Assembly (NCBI GenBank): GCA_027943335.1
Contig: BSBK01009254.1
Span: 543,659-607,658 of the forward strand
Origin: Chamaecyparis obtusa
Lineage: Eukaryota > Streptophyta > Pinopsida > Cupressales > Cupressaceae
Length of the DNA: 64,000 nt
Direction: 5' to 3'
Shown piece after piece: positions 11,784-23,641 of the stretch. Both the position numbers and the translations under genes were made by a program. Positions within the stretch are counted from its first letter, which is position 1. Every line of letters starts with the position of its first letter. The notes below the pieces were generated by a model. It did no database searches. It was not told where the DNA came from and was given only the letters and a program-made list of their open reading frames with translations.

Positions 11784-13032
11784 TGTTGGATATTACTAAT
11801 GCATGGGTAGTGATTGAGACATTTAATATGTTTAATCACTACGTTACCGAATGGGCACTCATACTGTTGTCATTTGTGTTTTGTCACTGATGTCAACATA
11901 TGCTTCTATGGAGGAACCAAATTGGTAATCATAGTGTACGGAAGGTGTACAAATGTTTCAGATGCTGCGAAGTCAGATGAGAGTTCAGATAGATGTTGTG
12001 ATCTTATATCTGAGATTGCATCATTAATGGATGCATATTAAGGAAGATACAACTATTTTGGTAAAGACTGGTCACTGGACTGTGACAGTGAGAATTGACA
12101 GAGTTAGTCTCTGAGTTTCTGGTATAGATTTTAGAAGGATTGGATTCAAGGTATGTGATCTTGAAGGATGATGGAAGAGGTATTGATGGATGTTCATTGG
12201 TCAGTGCAAGGTACTAAATGATTGGTGACATCATCTATGGTGTGTGCTTTGGTGATGGCTTATCATGAAACCAACTCAGGGAATGAAGCGTGTGTTTTGT
12301 TTGGCAAGCATAATTCAAGGATGTCAGTCCTTAATTGTCATAATGTAATCATTGTAAACTTGTTTTTGATACTGTGTGTATCTTAGCAAGGGCCTATGTA
12401 ATTTTTTGTAATTAGGAAAGCCTTATGGGCTGACCTATTCTTGGTAAAATGTAATAAGGTATAAATAAAAGGTCTTTTCTTTGGAAGAGACATGGATGTG
12501 ATAAGTGTGAAATAAGGAGGTTTTGAACTTGTGTCTAATATATGTAGAGCAAAGGTTTATTGGTGGACTTCATTGGAACTGATCAAGCAAAGACAGTTGC
12601 TGGAAAACAGTTTAAAAGATTGTGTATTTCTTCATATACACTTGTTGCGAACTAGTGAGTTCAGAAGGTGGACTTAACCTTCTTTGGGTAGTGAGCCTTG
12701 GGTAGTGAGCCATATTTTGTTCTTGACTCCTAACAAGGTCTGTCCTCTAACACAGACTATGTACTATAATGTTTCAATAAGCTCCTAACAGGGCTATATC
12801 TTCTAACAAGGATTACTATACTCTTAGTACATCATTAGTGGGTGCTAATTCCCACCGGGGTTTTTACCTTTAACAGGATTTCCTCATAACCAAAATATTG
12901 TGTTATTATGTTGGCATTCATTGTGTTCATTGGATTTGATATTGATAAGCTTAAAATTTTTAAGTTTAATATTCTGTCATACAATTGATTCACCCCCCCT
13001 CTCAGTTGTATTGTGGACTGTTAATCCTAACA
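11784..13032 (+). repeat. E2 3' LTR
   Basis: 1,249 bp, TGTTGGATATTAC...AATCCTAACA. TATA box at 12460-12467. Compared with the 5' LTR it has a short tandem duplication of GGGTAGTGAGCC at about 12687-12708. Terminal TG and CA both intact. Confidence 0.95.
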
Positions 13033-13037
13033 ATAAA
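13033..13037. repeat. Target-site duplication of E2, right copy
   Basis: ATAAA, identical to 6169-6173. Confidence 0.9.
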
Positions 13038-15300
13038 ATGTCTTTCTAGAGAGAGATCAATTTGTGAAGAGTTTGAAGAGTCATAGAAAGACACATGAGA
13101 ATGAGGAAGGATTCCAATCTTGCATAATCAAGGATGACATTCAAGTTCTAGAACTCTAGTTACAGTGTTGAAGACACCACAGTCCAAGTGATCAAGTTCA
13201 AGGCATCCAAGGTTCAAAGATCACAATTCAAGTGAAAATATACAAAGGGAAAAATGTCATGTCTTGAAATTATTTCTCAAGTCCAAGAATGAGACTAATG
13301 AATTTCCATGTGAAGAAAATCCAGATTGGCAGAATCATCAACGAAGGAGTTCAATCCATTTCCAGAAGATGAAGTCTCAAGCAATTACATGGAAGGAAGT
13401 GATCAAAGGAAGATATCTTTAGACAAAGTAATCAAAGTGCAACTTAGTCATAAAATGATACAATTAGAAATATTCCCCAACTCCTAGCAGGCTAACATGG
13501 CACTCAATTATCTCCATCGGCTAGTCAAAGATTCTTCAAGTCAAAGTCAATGCATTTAAGGAAGGGAATCAAGAATAATCCATTCAAGGAAAATAGTGCA
13601 TTTAATACATAGTGAGCATGTATGGTGGACATTTATTACCCACTATAGTGGTGGATTCTTTTTCCATTAATGTGGATCCCCTCTTCTATGCCCTAACCCT
13701 AATTAGGGTTGATGTGGCAAAATCTGGGCCATCGGTCATTGTTTCAATCTAGGCCACTTGTTGTTTTCAAGGATCTATATAAAGGCCTCTTCTTCTCATT
13801 TGTAAGGAGTGAATTTTGAGATTGTTGCTTATGAGATATTGAGACAATAGAATATTCATTGAAGTGTGGTAATCATTTGATGTGTCTTAATACTTGCTTG
13901 GTTTCATAATTCTCTCAATTAGATTAAGTTTAGTAGATAAAGTGTTATGATTGTGTTGGATAATAGGATGATGTTTTGATGAGTTCTTGTGGTTCATACT
14001 TTTGACATTTTAGTGATTCTAAATCATTGTGCAAAGTTAGCCTGAACCCCTTACCCATGTGTCTAAGTTCAATCATCTGCACAAACCTTTGAAGATTGCA
14101 ACATTCCATGTGTAGTTGTAGCTTGACTTGATGAAACAGGACTCGGTAATTGAGGAACTTATCCATGAGCATATTTTCCTTGGTTATTATTACCCTTAGG
14201 AGTAGATTAGGATCTCTGAACCCTAAACCCTTTCCATTTCTGTATATCTGGTGAAAATTCAAAAAATAGTACTTCATTGAAAATCTTTTGATAGTACCCA
14301 TATTCATCATGACATAAAGGATTGAAAGTGTAAGGCCCCTTATGATCATCAACAAATCACATCAATGCCGAGCTTATCCATGAGTCGAGGAACCTTGGAG
14401 TTACTGTATGATCTTCTTGCAATCTTAGCATACACAGTACTTTATTCAAGAGAGGATAAGATATCTCGATATTTTGTTCTACTGTTTGGTGAGTCATAAA
14501 ACACACATCAATAGGTCCTTACAAAGTCCTCCATCCCATTGATAGTTAGCCAATACCTACCTTGCCATAAGGAAATCAAGGTCCTCATTTTATGTCAATA
14601 ATTTATAGGTCTACCCTTGGGTTTGGACTTGCAAGGACTAGTGAAAAGATCTCAAATGGGTTTTGAGTGGAGGAAGCGAGCTTGAGGGGTAGAAGAAAAC
14701 TAGAATGTATTCCCTTTTGAGAAGAGCTCAACAGTGATATTAGGATTCAAACACATGCTTGAGCATATTTTGGAATTTCTTCTCTCACTGATTAATTTAT
14801 AGAATACTTCAAGTAAATGGTAGTCTTCTTGCTCCAATCATGAGGTGAGTTTATATTTCAACTATGCAATTATTTAAAAGGTTGAATGTATCAACAAAAA
14901 TATACTAACTAGGATCTTAGTCAATGAATGGCTACATTATGTTAGCATACATGTGAGGCACATGAAGGGTTGGTTTGGCAATTATAGGAAACACCAGTTG
15001 CTACTTTCACCAGTTTATATTTTATGATTTTGTTTGTTTTTTGTTAATACAACAAAATAGGGGTTTTGAAAAGTTTTGACATTGTTAGAATTGTGTGCAA
15101 TCAAATTCAATGAGTTGTGTGGGCATCAAATATGATGAATTAGAACTTCACGGTTTGGCCATATATGCTTGAATTGTTTGGAGGATTGTTGTGGTACTAA
15201 AGATGATCAATGTAATAGAACACTTGACATATTCTCCACTTTTAGAAATAATTGTCCCCATTAGAGAAAGTTGAGAAGTAGGATTTGCAAATTGTTCGAA
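13038..15300 (+). repeat. Probable LTR-like repeat remnant, no genes
   Basis: No coding similarity found. 13680-13950 looks like a retroelement promoter region: GATGTGGCAAAATCTGGGCC, then TATATAAA at 13776-13783 in GATCTATATAAAGGCC, then a C/T-rich stretch where a transcript could start. A 136-codon minus-strand frame at 13945-14355 gives an unremarkable protein and I do not call it a gene. No PBS, PPT or partner LTR was found, so the element cannot be bounded. Confidence 0.4.
13776..13783 (+). promoter_or_regulatory. TATA box of a putative LTR
   Basis: TATATAAA followed by GGCCTCTTCTTCTC, the usual layout of a plant U3/R junction. No gene downstream. Confidence 0.4.
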
Positions 15301-16523
15301 AAGTTGAACTTTGGTGTATCATTTCCTAATGAGGTTACATTTTTGGTTTGAAAATTTTATTAAAAAAAAATTACAATTTTTTTGGGTACCAAACGGTAAC
15401 CTGCACACTCAGCAATGGTATTGTGCAATACTCATTGCACAGTCCACAAATCTACCACCTGTACCATAGTTTTTTTTATAAAAATTTTAATATAATTTTT
15501 TTAAAGTTTTTTAATATGGGTTTTTTTAAAAAGTTTTTAAAAACTTTATTTTTTAAAAATTGTTTTTTAATAAGTTTTTAATAAAAACTTTAATAAAACC
15601 TTAATAAGATTTTTCTTTAATAATTTATTATTAAAGTTTTTTTCATTTAAAAATAAAATGCATGTGTGTTTTTCTTTATTAATTTTTTAATAAAAAATTT
15701 TAATTCCAAAAATGATAAAAATATGTTGTGTTTTTTCTTTATTTATTAAAGTTTTTTTTGGATTTTAATAAACATGTTTTTCTTAACCTTATTGGTTTTT
15801 TGAAAAACAAAATATTAATAAATAAGCAAAATTGGATAGACATTTTTATTCTTTGCCACTTGTATACTTGTTTTGCAGCGTCATCCAACCGACAGCCAGA
15901 GGAGAGGCTAATTTTGTCCCAAAGACTTCCTAGCAACAAGCCAACATGAGGACACTCTTTCTGTAGCATTTGACAGGGCATCCTTGGTGGCTTCATCTTC
16001 TACATGTTTCTAGCTTTGCATTTGATGTTGTATGCTCTTGCATGAGCAATGTTGTACACGCACTATCATTAAGTGCCACATTTTTATTTGTACCTTGTCA
16101 TTGATGACACATTTGATGTAATCCCTATGTTAGTAGATTAGGAATATCATGGGACATGGTTCTTGAAGTTTTTGCTACAACCAATCAATGGACGCACGAC
16201 ACAAGTTCAAGTATACCAACCTGTCAGTTGAGAGTACCCAATTGGTGCCTACAGGTGTCTCCATGCCTCATCTTTATCATATCTTAGTGGGAATTTCATC
16301 GATCATTCTACATCGACATTGGTACCTGATTTTCTCACACTTTGGCATTCTTGATTTTCTCACACTTGGGGGAGATTTTTTCCCATGAGGTTTTCCCTCT
16401 TTCTCCTCTTTATGAGAGATTGCATTATTTTTTTCTCTTGCATATTGTACATGGGTACCTAACATGGCCTAGTAGTTGGGACCTATCTTGCATTGTGAGC
16501 TTAAGTGCATTCCCCTAAGTTGC
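15301..16523. other. AT-rich and non-coding stretch
   Basis: 15350-15860 is dominated by runs of T and A with short inverted A/T blocks. 15860-16523 is ordinary AT-rich DNA; GGGGGAGAT at about 16370 suggests the 3' end of a decayed LTR element leading into the LTR at 16537. No pol motif could be read. Confidence 0.45.
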
Positions 16524-17019
16524 ACTTAAGGGGGGGTGTTGGTGTAAATAAATATTACTAATTACACTTTACTTAAGTTTACTTAGGATAATGCATTTGC
16601 ATATTAGTTGTCATTGTGACACCTAGGAGTTTGCATTTCATTTTAGCACATGGTTAGGAGAAATTCCACTTTACATGGTGATAGTTGTCATCACATACCT
16701 CTTTGTGTGTGAGATCCACCTTTAGTGCTCTTATCATATTATCATCCTATCATTGTTGCACATGTTGCACATACTTTTATGTACAATGGAGGATGATCCA
16801 CCTTTGATGGACATGTGATTCCACCTAGTGTGGTTGATAGCTTATCGTCTCCTTATCATGTAATCTTAATGCATTGCCTATATATTTAGGCACTCCTACT
16901 TTGTATTCAATTCAATTGACTATAATCAATTATTTGATCATTTTTCCTATCTCTCTTGTGCTATCTCTTGAGCTTCTAGATCTTGGCATTTTATTCTTTT
17001 CCTTAGGAAAATTCGTACA
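16524..17019 (+). repeat. Putative gypsy-type 3' LTR with polypurine tract
   Basis: ACTTAAGGGGGGG (16524-16536) looks like a polypurine tract and abuts TGTTGGTGTAAATAAATATT (start 16537). Downstream a TATA-like CTATATATTTA lies at 16878-16888, followed by a C/T-rich leader. The right end is uncertain: ...TTCGTACA at 17019 or ...TTGTCA at 17025. No partner LTR in the window. The superfamily is a guess from style only. Confidence 0.45.
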
Positions 17020-17614
17020 TTGTCATAAAGAGCAATAATGGAGATATCATGATCAAGAGAAACATGAAAAGATTGTAAAATACTGTCATGAAGATAGAGA
17101 CTTCAGATTTTTAGAGTAGGTATGCCATGCACAATAGTAGAAAATGAAATTTTTGAAAATCAAGTCCAATGCTCAAACACCAAGATCCAAGATAAGATGC
17201 AAATTCTCTCTCAAATAAAAAGTTATGAAGATACAAGACATCAAACATGTGACATAAGAGAAAGAGGCATCACCGTTTTAAACAACAAGGAGCATTGCCA
17301 TGGAATGTCATGAGAAACAGTAGTAAGGACAGTAAAAAAATAGTCATGAAAATGTTTCAAAGCACAATGACTCAGAATGCAAATTTAGTGATATTGTTGT
17401 TGACAATGGAAAAGTAGTGCTATTACAAGACCAAAAATAGTGAGTGAGAATAAGTGACAATTATTAATGAAAACAAGACAATATTATGTTAACGATCAAG
17501 ACAATGATTTCATAAGTATGATGACCAAGGATATATAAGAGCATTTCCCAAGAGTAAAGGATAGTGAAAAATATATTGATAAGATTTTGAAGTAAGAAGA
17601 CATATCTCAATTAC
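17020..17614. other. Non-coding stretch
   Basis: No gene or recognisable repeat. Part of it would be intron if the CCT pseudo-exon to the right was once a genomic gene copy. Confidence 0.4.
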
Positions 17615-17946
17615 CTTACACCTCTCAGCCATTTCATCAAACAATTATCTTTCTTGCCCATGTAAAGCTTCAAACTTCTCAATTGTATAAACGTCAACCT
17701 TATGCTTTGTCTTTGGCTTTGGTGGCTCGAAAGGGCATGTCAAAATAGTTATCTTTGCATCCTCAATTCTTTTAGGCATTTGTGGCTTACTCATATCTTT
17801 GTCAATAATAATGCCTTCAACCAACTCTATATTTTCCAACCTTCAACTAACTTTTCCTTTAAATTTAATCAAATCCAAGTTAACATCATTTCTTTCCAAA
17901 TTTGTAACAACAAGAACTACTTTGACCACAATCTCTGCTAACACGT
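17615..17946 (-). pseudogene. CCT5: CCT/TCP-1 epsilon chaperonin pseudo-exon
   Basis: Minus-strand translation shows a stretch close to the epsilon subunit of the cytosolic chaperonin [85 protein letters not shown], then LFDEMAERCK. CCT folds actin and tubulin; this piece covers about 110 of some 535 residues around the apical-domain region. It stops where CK is followed by GTAATT, a good 5' splice site, so it looks like a genomic exon rather than a processed copy. In-frame stops at 17843-17845 (TGA) and 17645-17647 (TAA) make it a pseudogene. No neighbouring exon was found. Identification is from family memory and is strong. Confidence 0.85.
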
Positions 17947-19589
17947 AGAACCAAACAAAAAAGAGATTGGAAAAGAATAATGAGGACTCAAAATTATTAA
18001 TATGTTTGAAAAAAGTGGCTTTTCAGCTCCACCAAAACTAGATCTACCAAAATTCAACAAGAGAAAATGATTTGAGCCCTCCTGATGTCAATATCAAGCT
18101 TCAAAATGAAGAAAATGTATGTTCACAAGTTATAACCCTAAATATAGTCTAAGCAAAGAGAATATGCAAACTTTGTTTTCCACTTTGATCTCTTCTCCCT
18201 TAGGCTTCCCTTCACTTGTCAATCCAAGTCTAATCATTCATTTATAAGCTTTAAAGAGTGGAGAAAAAAGGTCAAAAGAATGCAAGTCCAAACTTAGGTT
18301 TCTATTTGTAATAACAATGTAAGGACTCTTTTCTTATCAAGCTCTATCAATATCTTTGTTCCTTTGGTTGCTCAGTGTCTCATTATCTTGCTCTTCTTTT
18401 CAGCAATGAAGTTCACTATCATAAGGATTTACTATAATCATTGATCTAAAACATTCATTAGCCTTGGCTTCTATATTCTTTGAATGTTCACTCATTGTTC
18501 TTGATGACAATATTGAATGCCTTTGATCACTACCATTGTTGCATCAATAATAGTGAACTCATCTTCCTCACGTATCAATGTTTGGATCAATGGTCATGGA
18601 AATGTCTTTGTATCAATGTTTGTTCATCTTAGGCACTCCTTTAAGCTCAGTCATTTGACTACTAATATGCTCACTTGTTCATCATTTTTATTTCTTGAGT
18701 AAATGTTAACTTGGGTATCTCTATCCTTAGCATCTTAATGGCATTGTATATATGCAACGTCTACTCTTACCATATTAGTGCTTTGATCCTTCTGCAAGAC
18801 CACTACTTTTTTTTACAATGTTGATCATTGCTTTACCAAACATATTATTTTTGTAACATTCCTTTTACTCTTTTTAAGCATCCAGTCCCTACTGTCATGA
18901 CGAAAACAGTATTCCTTGATCACTACTTTCCAATGTTGATCCCTGCTTCTTGCTATTTTCTTACCATGATGTCCTCACATCTATGGTCATCACTATCAAA
19001 TAACTACCTTAGCCCTTTTGAAACCATTTTTATGATCCTTGCATGGCATGTATTTACATTATGACTGCATTCACTGTCTTTTATCTATAATATTAGTGTC
19101 CTTTCAACTATTCTTTCAATCATTGTTATAGATACTTGTTGTCCTACTTATAGAAATTGTTTGCTTTGATGAGAAATATACCACATTCAATAAGAAACTA
19201 CCTTCCTCTTATTGCAAACTTGTTATTTTTCATTGTTATTTTGGAGCTTCCTTGCCTAGATCCACATTGTCTCTTCAATAAATTGCTTCTCCAAATGAAA
19301 ATTGTTGTTTACTCACACAAATATGCTATTCATCAATGAAAATCCACCTTCTTTCATGTATGGGTTTGCCTTTTCCTTTTCTATAATGGATTGCTAGGGA
19401 TTTTCCCTCTCCATGAAACAAGTTGCATGAATAAACTAACTCATGTAGTTAGTGATTCATGTGAAGAGTCCTTGTTTTTTATATTTTATTTTCGTCCAAT
19501 TTGGATGTTATTTCCCTCTAAATAGTAATAGAAACTCATTTTTACCCTTTGATTACATGGGAATACTTTCAAAATTCTTTTAGTCATTT
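17947..19589. other. Non-coding stretch
   Basis: AT/CT-rich DNA with short open frames (for example 18828-19064) that show no domain or motif. Its texture resembles 56640-58060, so both may be remnants of one old repeat. Nothing supports a gene. Confidence 0.4.
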
Positions 19590-19757
19590 TTTTTTGTGAC
19601 TAATTATTTAGGTTTTTTTTACTCAATGACCAAATTGGTCATTTATTTAGTCATTTATAGTTGTGGTGCAAAAAAGGACTAGAATTTAGTCATTTTTACT
19701 TGTCATAACTAAATATTTTAGTCACCTAGTCATTTATTTTCCAAATTTCTACTAATG
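19590..19757 (-). mobile_element. CACTA-like transposon terminus
   Basis: The minus strand begins CATTAGTAGAAATTTGG and continues AAAATAAATGACTAGGTGAC with many TGACTAAA/TTTAGTCA motifs in both orientations. This matches 61150-61360, whose end is the canonical CACTAGTA. Subterminal short repeats next to a CACTA terminus are typical of En/Spm (CACTA) elements. The terminal C-A-C has become C-A-T here. The other end was not found, so this may be a fragment. Confidence 0.6.
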
Positions 19758-19954
19758 AGCAACCCACCACTAAGGTCAAGGAGATTTCCCTAGTGAGGGA
19801 GAAAATTCAAGGGAGAGAACTAGTTTATTATGCAAGGAGAAAGCATGTGCAAGAGAGAAAGTGATGTGAATGAATCCATAAGCCATGATGTAGGTGGAAA
19901 GGTTATTATGATATGGAAGAGAAACAAATGTGAGATGGAAGATCAAGTAGAATC

Positions 19955-20288
19955 TGTTACAAGTAATGGTTGTCATTTCACCAAAATGTCGATCTATTAA
20001 TGCCTGATACAACCACTAGACTTATAGAAGACATAGGAGGTGGTTAAGTCATGTCACAAATCCCGGGGGGAGCATTGACCATTTTTCCAACAATCTCCCC
20101 CTCAGCATTACTCAAGGGGATTCAAACTTGTGACCAAGCTCTGATACCACTTGCTACAAGTAGTGGTTGTCGTTGCACCAAAAGATTGATTTGTTAATGC
20201 CCAATACAACCACTAGACTTATAGAAGACATAGGAGGCGGTTAAGCCATGTCACAAATCCCGAGGGGAGCACTGACCATTTTCCAATA
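19955..20288 (-). mobile_element. TRIM: miniature LTR retrotransposon
   Basis: Two direct repeats of about 138 bp (19955-20092 and 20152-20288) with TG...CA ends on the minus strand (TGTTGGAAAAATGGTC...TTGTAACA; one copy ends in TGTAGCA and starts TATTGG). Between them is a 59-bp internal region holding, in minus-strand order, a perfect tRNA-iMet primer site TGGTATCAGAGCT (20137-20149) and a polypurine tract CTGAGGGGGAGAT (about 20093-20105). Flanks GAATC (19950-19954) and GAATA (20289-20293) look like a 5-bp target duplication with one change. No coding capacity, so it needs proteins from an autonomous copia element. Confidence 0.92.
20137..20149 (-). other. Primer-binding site of the TRIM
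   Basis: Minus-strand TGGTATCAGAGCT, two bases from the LTR edge at 20152. Confidence 0.9.
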
Positions 20289-20293
20289 GAATA

Positions 20294-21606
20294 TTGGAGG
20301 GAGGAGAGAAGTCATTATATATGGTGCTAGTTGCTTGGTTTTCACCATGGTACTTGCCCAAGGCACCACTAAAGTGGTTTTCACACATGAAAAATTTTGT
20401 ATTGCTTTATTTTTCTTTCTTTTATTTTTTCTTTTAATATTTTAGAAATTCAGGTATAGAAGTTGTGAAGGTGGCTACTATTGACTGGACCTTTGAATGG
20501 TTCACCTTCAAAACTAGCCAATTTATATGCACATGTTCCATAGGCAGTAGTAAAGATATACAAATTGAGCTAGTTAAATTCAAGCTTGCCCTTTTTCTCA
20601 TTATCTTGCTGATTTTTTAGATTTTCCTTAAGGACAAGATCACTAATCTCAAATGTTCATGGATTAACTCAATGATTTTAAATTTTTCAAATTCATTGTT
20701 GGTATCTTGGAGGTGATTAAAAGAAGTCTACATGTGTTCATCTAGCAGTTCTAAATCATGCAAGTAGGAGACCCTATAGTCTTCATCATTTATTTGTTGG
20801 AAATATATGTTTAGTTGTCTTTTACCATTTGTGTGATCAAAAGTGTGACACACTTCTATGAACCATTACACTTGAGAGAATCCATGGAAGAGAAAATCTC
20901 AAGAAGCGGCTCATAATTTCCTAGTTGAAGCGAGTTTAATCCTTCTCATGATGCTCATCAAATTGGCATAGAGGATTAGTGACTTGACTACTCTAAAATG
21001 GAAGATTCAAAGCTAGAGACTAAAACTAAGAATGCAAGATTTAAGCTAGAATGATAGATAAAGTTAAGAATGTGTGCAAAACAACTAGCATTCTTAAAAT
21101 GAAGATGCAAGAGCTATATTATGAAGCAATGCAAGAAAGTAAACTAGATTAACAATGCAAGATTAAGCTAGAAATGAAGCTAAGCTAAGAGCAACTAAGA
21201 ACTAAGAATTAAAATTAGCAAAAGTAATCTAACAATGCAAGAGAATGTAAGATGAAAAAACTTAAGATGATCTAGATAAGAACAATATGAAAGATTAGGA
21301 CCTAGAGTGCAAAAGAATGGACTTCAATAATGATCAAGATAGAACCCTTGAGCCAAGGAAGAGCTTTCTTTTATAGGAATTACCTCAAGAATGGAGGGTG
21401 GTGATTAAGAGGCAAAAGAATGAGTGATTGGGATAAAGAGGCAAAAGGAGATGCAAGGAGATGCAAGGTTAGGCAGAAATGAGTGGTGAGGATTAAGAGG
21501 CAAAAGGGAAATGTTAGGTAGAATAAGACAAAATAGTAATTTTGAAATCATAAATCTCTTTTAATTGCTAATTAATCAAGATTAAGTAAGTGCACACATG
21601 TGAATG
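20294..21606. other. Non-coding stretch
   Basis: A-rich on the plus strand with loosely repeated ATGCAAGA...AAGCTAGAA and GATTAAGAGGCAAAAG words (about 20990-21500). No gene, LTR edge or terminal repeat identified. Confidence 0.4.
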
Positions 21607-23092
21607 TGTTCTATAATGCCCCGCCAGGGAACCTAAGAGAATTTAACCTAATACATGTCACTAATTTTACAAAATAATATTTTTTTTAAGTGTTTACAAA
21701 TAATGATGATAACAATGCGGAAATAATACAACCCTAAGATATAAACAAGTACATATGCACAACTCAATTATAGTTAACAATCCTCAAGGGTCCATGGCGT
21801 AGAATTAAGTATTACAAAATAAATATTTAGATTAAGAATAATTACCATTATCTCATATGAATAACAAGTACATCCAATACCATAAGGTATACATAATGAT
21901 ACAACGTCCTCTACACAAGTCATAGGGTATATCACAAAATTAAATACAAAGTATAATATAATTTATATGCAACTTTGAAGCATTGATATAAGATATAATC
22001 ATGAACATCAAAAGACAGGTACAAACAAGCCTCCAATGAAGAACAAGAAGAAGGTAACAACAAAAAGAATCCTCCAACACCACAATAGGAACGTCAGAAT
22101 CTTAAATGGTAAAATAAATACTACCACCCGACCTCATGGAACCAAAGGTCCACTCCCACCATGTTGAGGAGATAACAACAAACTCCACTCAGATAACAAA
22201 CTTAATCAAAGAAAACTAGGCAAAGGTCCTAAAGGCTTTCTAACTCATAGGTACCACCAACTAAAGATAAATAAACATCAAATAACTAACATGTACCAAA
22301 ACATCAAATACCAAAATATTGAACACACACACAATCACCAAATAATACAAAATAGACCACTAGGTAATAATGACACAGCAAGGATATACCACTAGAGGCA
22401 AATGTAGAAAATATGGAGGAGACTTGGGCTACAAACTATGGGAGTGTCATAACATGGACAAATACTTGAGTTACCTTGGACCGGTCTCTCTAGACCTTAG
22501 ACCCTCAAGCATTTATCAGGTTGAGCTACCTTGGACTAGCCACTCTGGACCTCGGACCCTCAACATGACCCATGCGGAACTAGAATACCCTCTTATGAAA
22601 ACAAGGAATTCTAATCATACCTACTCTCTAGGTATCAACCCATTCCCATTCTTAGCCCATACAAGTAATCAAGGCACAAGAGAGGCATCAATAATCAATC
22701 TTGTATTTAATGCTATCCCCAAATTTTATTATTAGGTTATCCTTATTAACCAACTTACAATAGATTACCCTGGTACTAGCCTCTTTGGGCCCCAAACCCC
22801 TATTGTAAGCCACTCCCCTAAGATGTTCCTATTTAACCTCCCTTAGGCTCAAAATTGAAAATAACCACATAGGTTCCAAAAAAGTAATATGATAAAATCT
22901 CGGTCCATAAAATACATCAAGGACACACACACAGGCCCTAAATCAAAACATCATTAAAAAAAGTATACTTAAAACATATGTGCAACCATAGATATGAAAC
23001 CTCTAAAATAGTTCCCAAATAAAACATAAACAAAACCCCAAGGCGATAGTAGTCACTTCCCAAGCCCTTGGGTTATAACAATTTTCCCCACA
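21607..23092 (-). repeat. Probable gypsy-type LTR
   Basis: Read on the minus strand it begins TGTGGGGAAAATTGTTATAACCC (23092) and ends GGCGGGGCATTATAGAACA (21607), giving TG...CA ends and the GGCGGGGC...ACA close seen in many plant gypsy LTRs. Length about 1.49 kb. No PBS at the lower edge, no PPT at the upper edge and no matching 5-bp flanks, so status (solo or truncated) is open. A 121-codon plus frame at 22370-22735 inside it has no recognisable domain and contains an internal duplication. Confidence 0.45.
22465..22564. repeat. Internal duplication in the putative LTR
   Basis: GAG(T/C)TACCTTGGAC near 22468 recurs near 22524, each followed by a CTCT-GGAC-CT-GGACCCTCAA-like end, giving two copies about 56 bp apart. 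Confidence 0.6.
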
Positions 23093-23641
23093 TAATTTCA
23101 CTATCCATGAAAAAAATAAAACATCTACATGCTCAGAAAGACAAATTTAAATCAGAAATAATACTTAATTAATAACCAATAATATAAAATAATATTATAA
23201 TTATAAATCAAATAAATTAATTAAACTAAATATTGATTTAACTGATTTAAAATTAAATTAAATAAAAAAAATTAAATTAATTAATTTTAATAAAATAAAA
23301 TGAAAATTAATTAATTAATTTAAAAATAATTTAAATAAACTAATTAAAAAACAAAATTTAACATTAAATAAATTTTAATAAAAACAAATTTATTATTAAT
23401 TAAATTTTAATAAAAACAAATTTATTATTAATTAAATTTTAATAAAAGCAAATTTATTATTAAAAAAAATAAATTACATTTAGGGGTGGGGGGGTCGTGC
23501 CCTCCCCACACCCCTCTCCTTAGGGTGGCGGTTGCTAGTCGCACCCATACTTGCTGCAGTAGCCATGTTGTTGACTACAACCATGGTTGTGGTAGCAGTC
23601 ATAACTATCATGAGGGTAGGGGATGGGGTCCCTACCCCTAT
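23093..23641. other. AT-rich stretch with 32-bp tandem repeat
   Basis: 23370-23465 holds three tandem copies of a 32-bp unit (AAATTTTAATAAAAACAAAT + TTATTATTAATT). The rest is TTAA-rich to 23470, then a sudden G/C-rich block (about 23485-23640) with runs of G and CCCC. No gene. Confidence 0.7.

Larger units (their letters stand above)
6174..13032 (+). mobile_element. E2: complete Ty1/copia retrotransposon
   Basis: Complete structure: 5' LTR 6174-7410, tRNA-iMet PBS, one gag-pol frame 7473-11512, PPT and 3' LTR 11784-13032, bounded by the perfect ATAAA duplication. Total 6,859 bp. In a hand alignment of the first ~255 bp the LTRs differ at about 22 positions, mostly transitions, so it is not a recent insertion. 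It has many stop codons and one deletion in integrase, so it is inactive. Confidence 0.96.

Noticed and set aside
13945..14355. 136-codon minus-strand frame
   Set aside because: No domain, skewed composition, and lies in LTR-like sequence downstream of a plus-strand TATA box.
22370..22735. 121-codon plus-strand frame
   Set aside because: Sits in a putative minus-strand LTR, has an internal DNA duplication and no recognisable domain.
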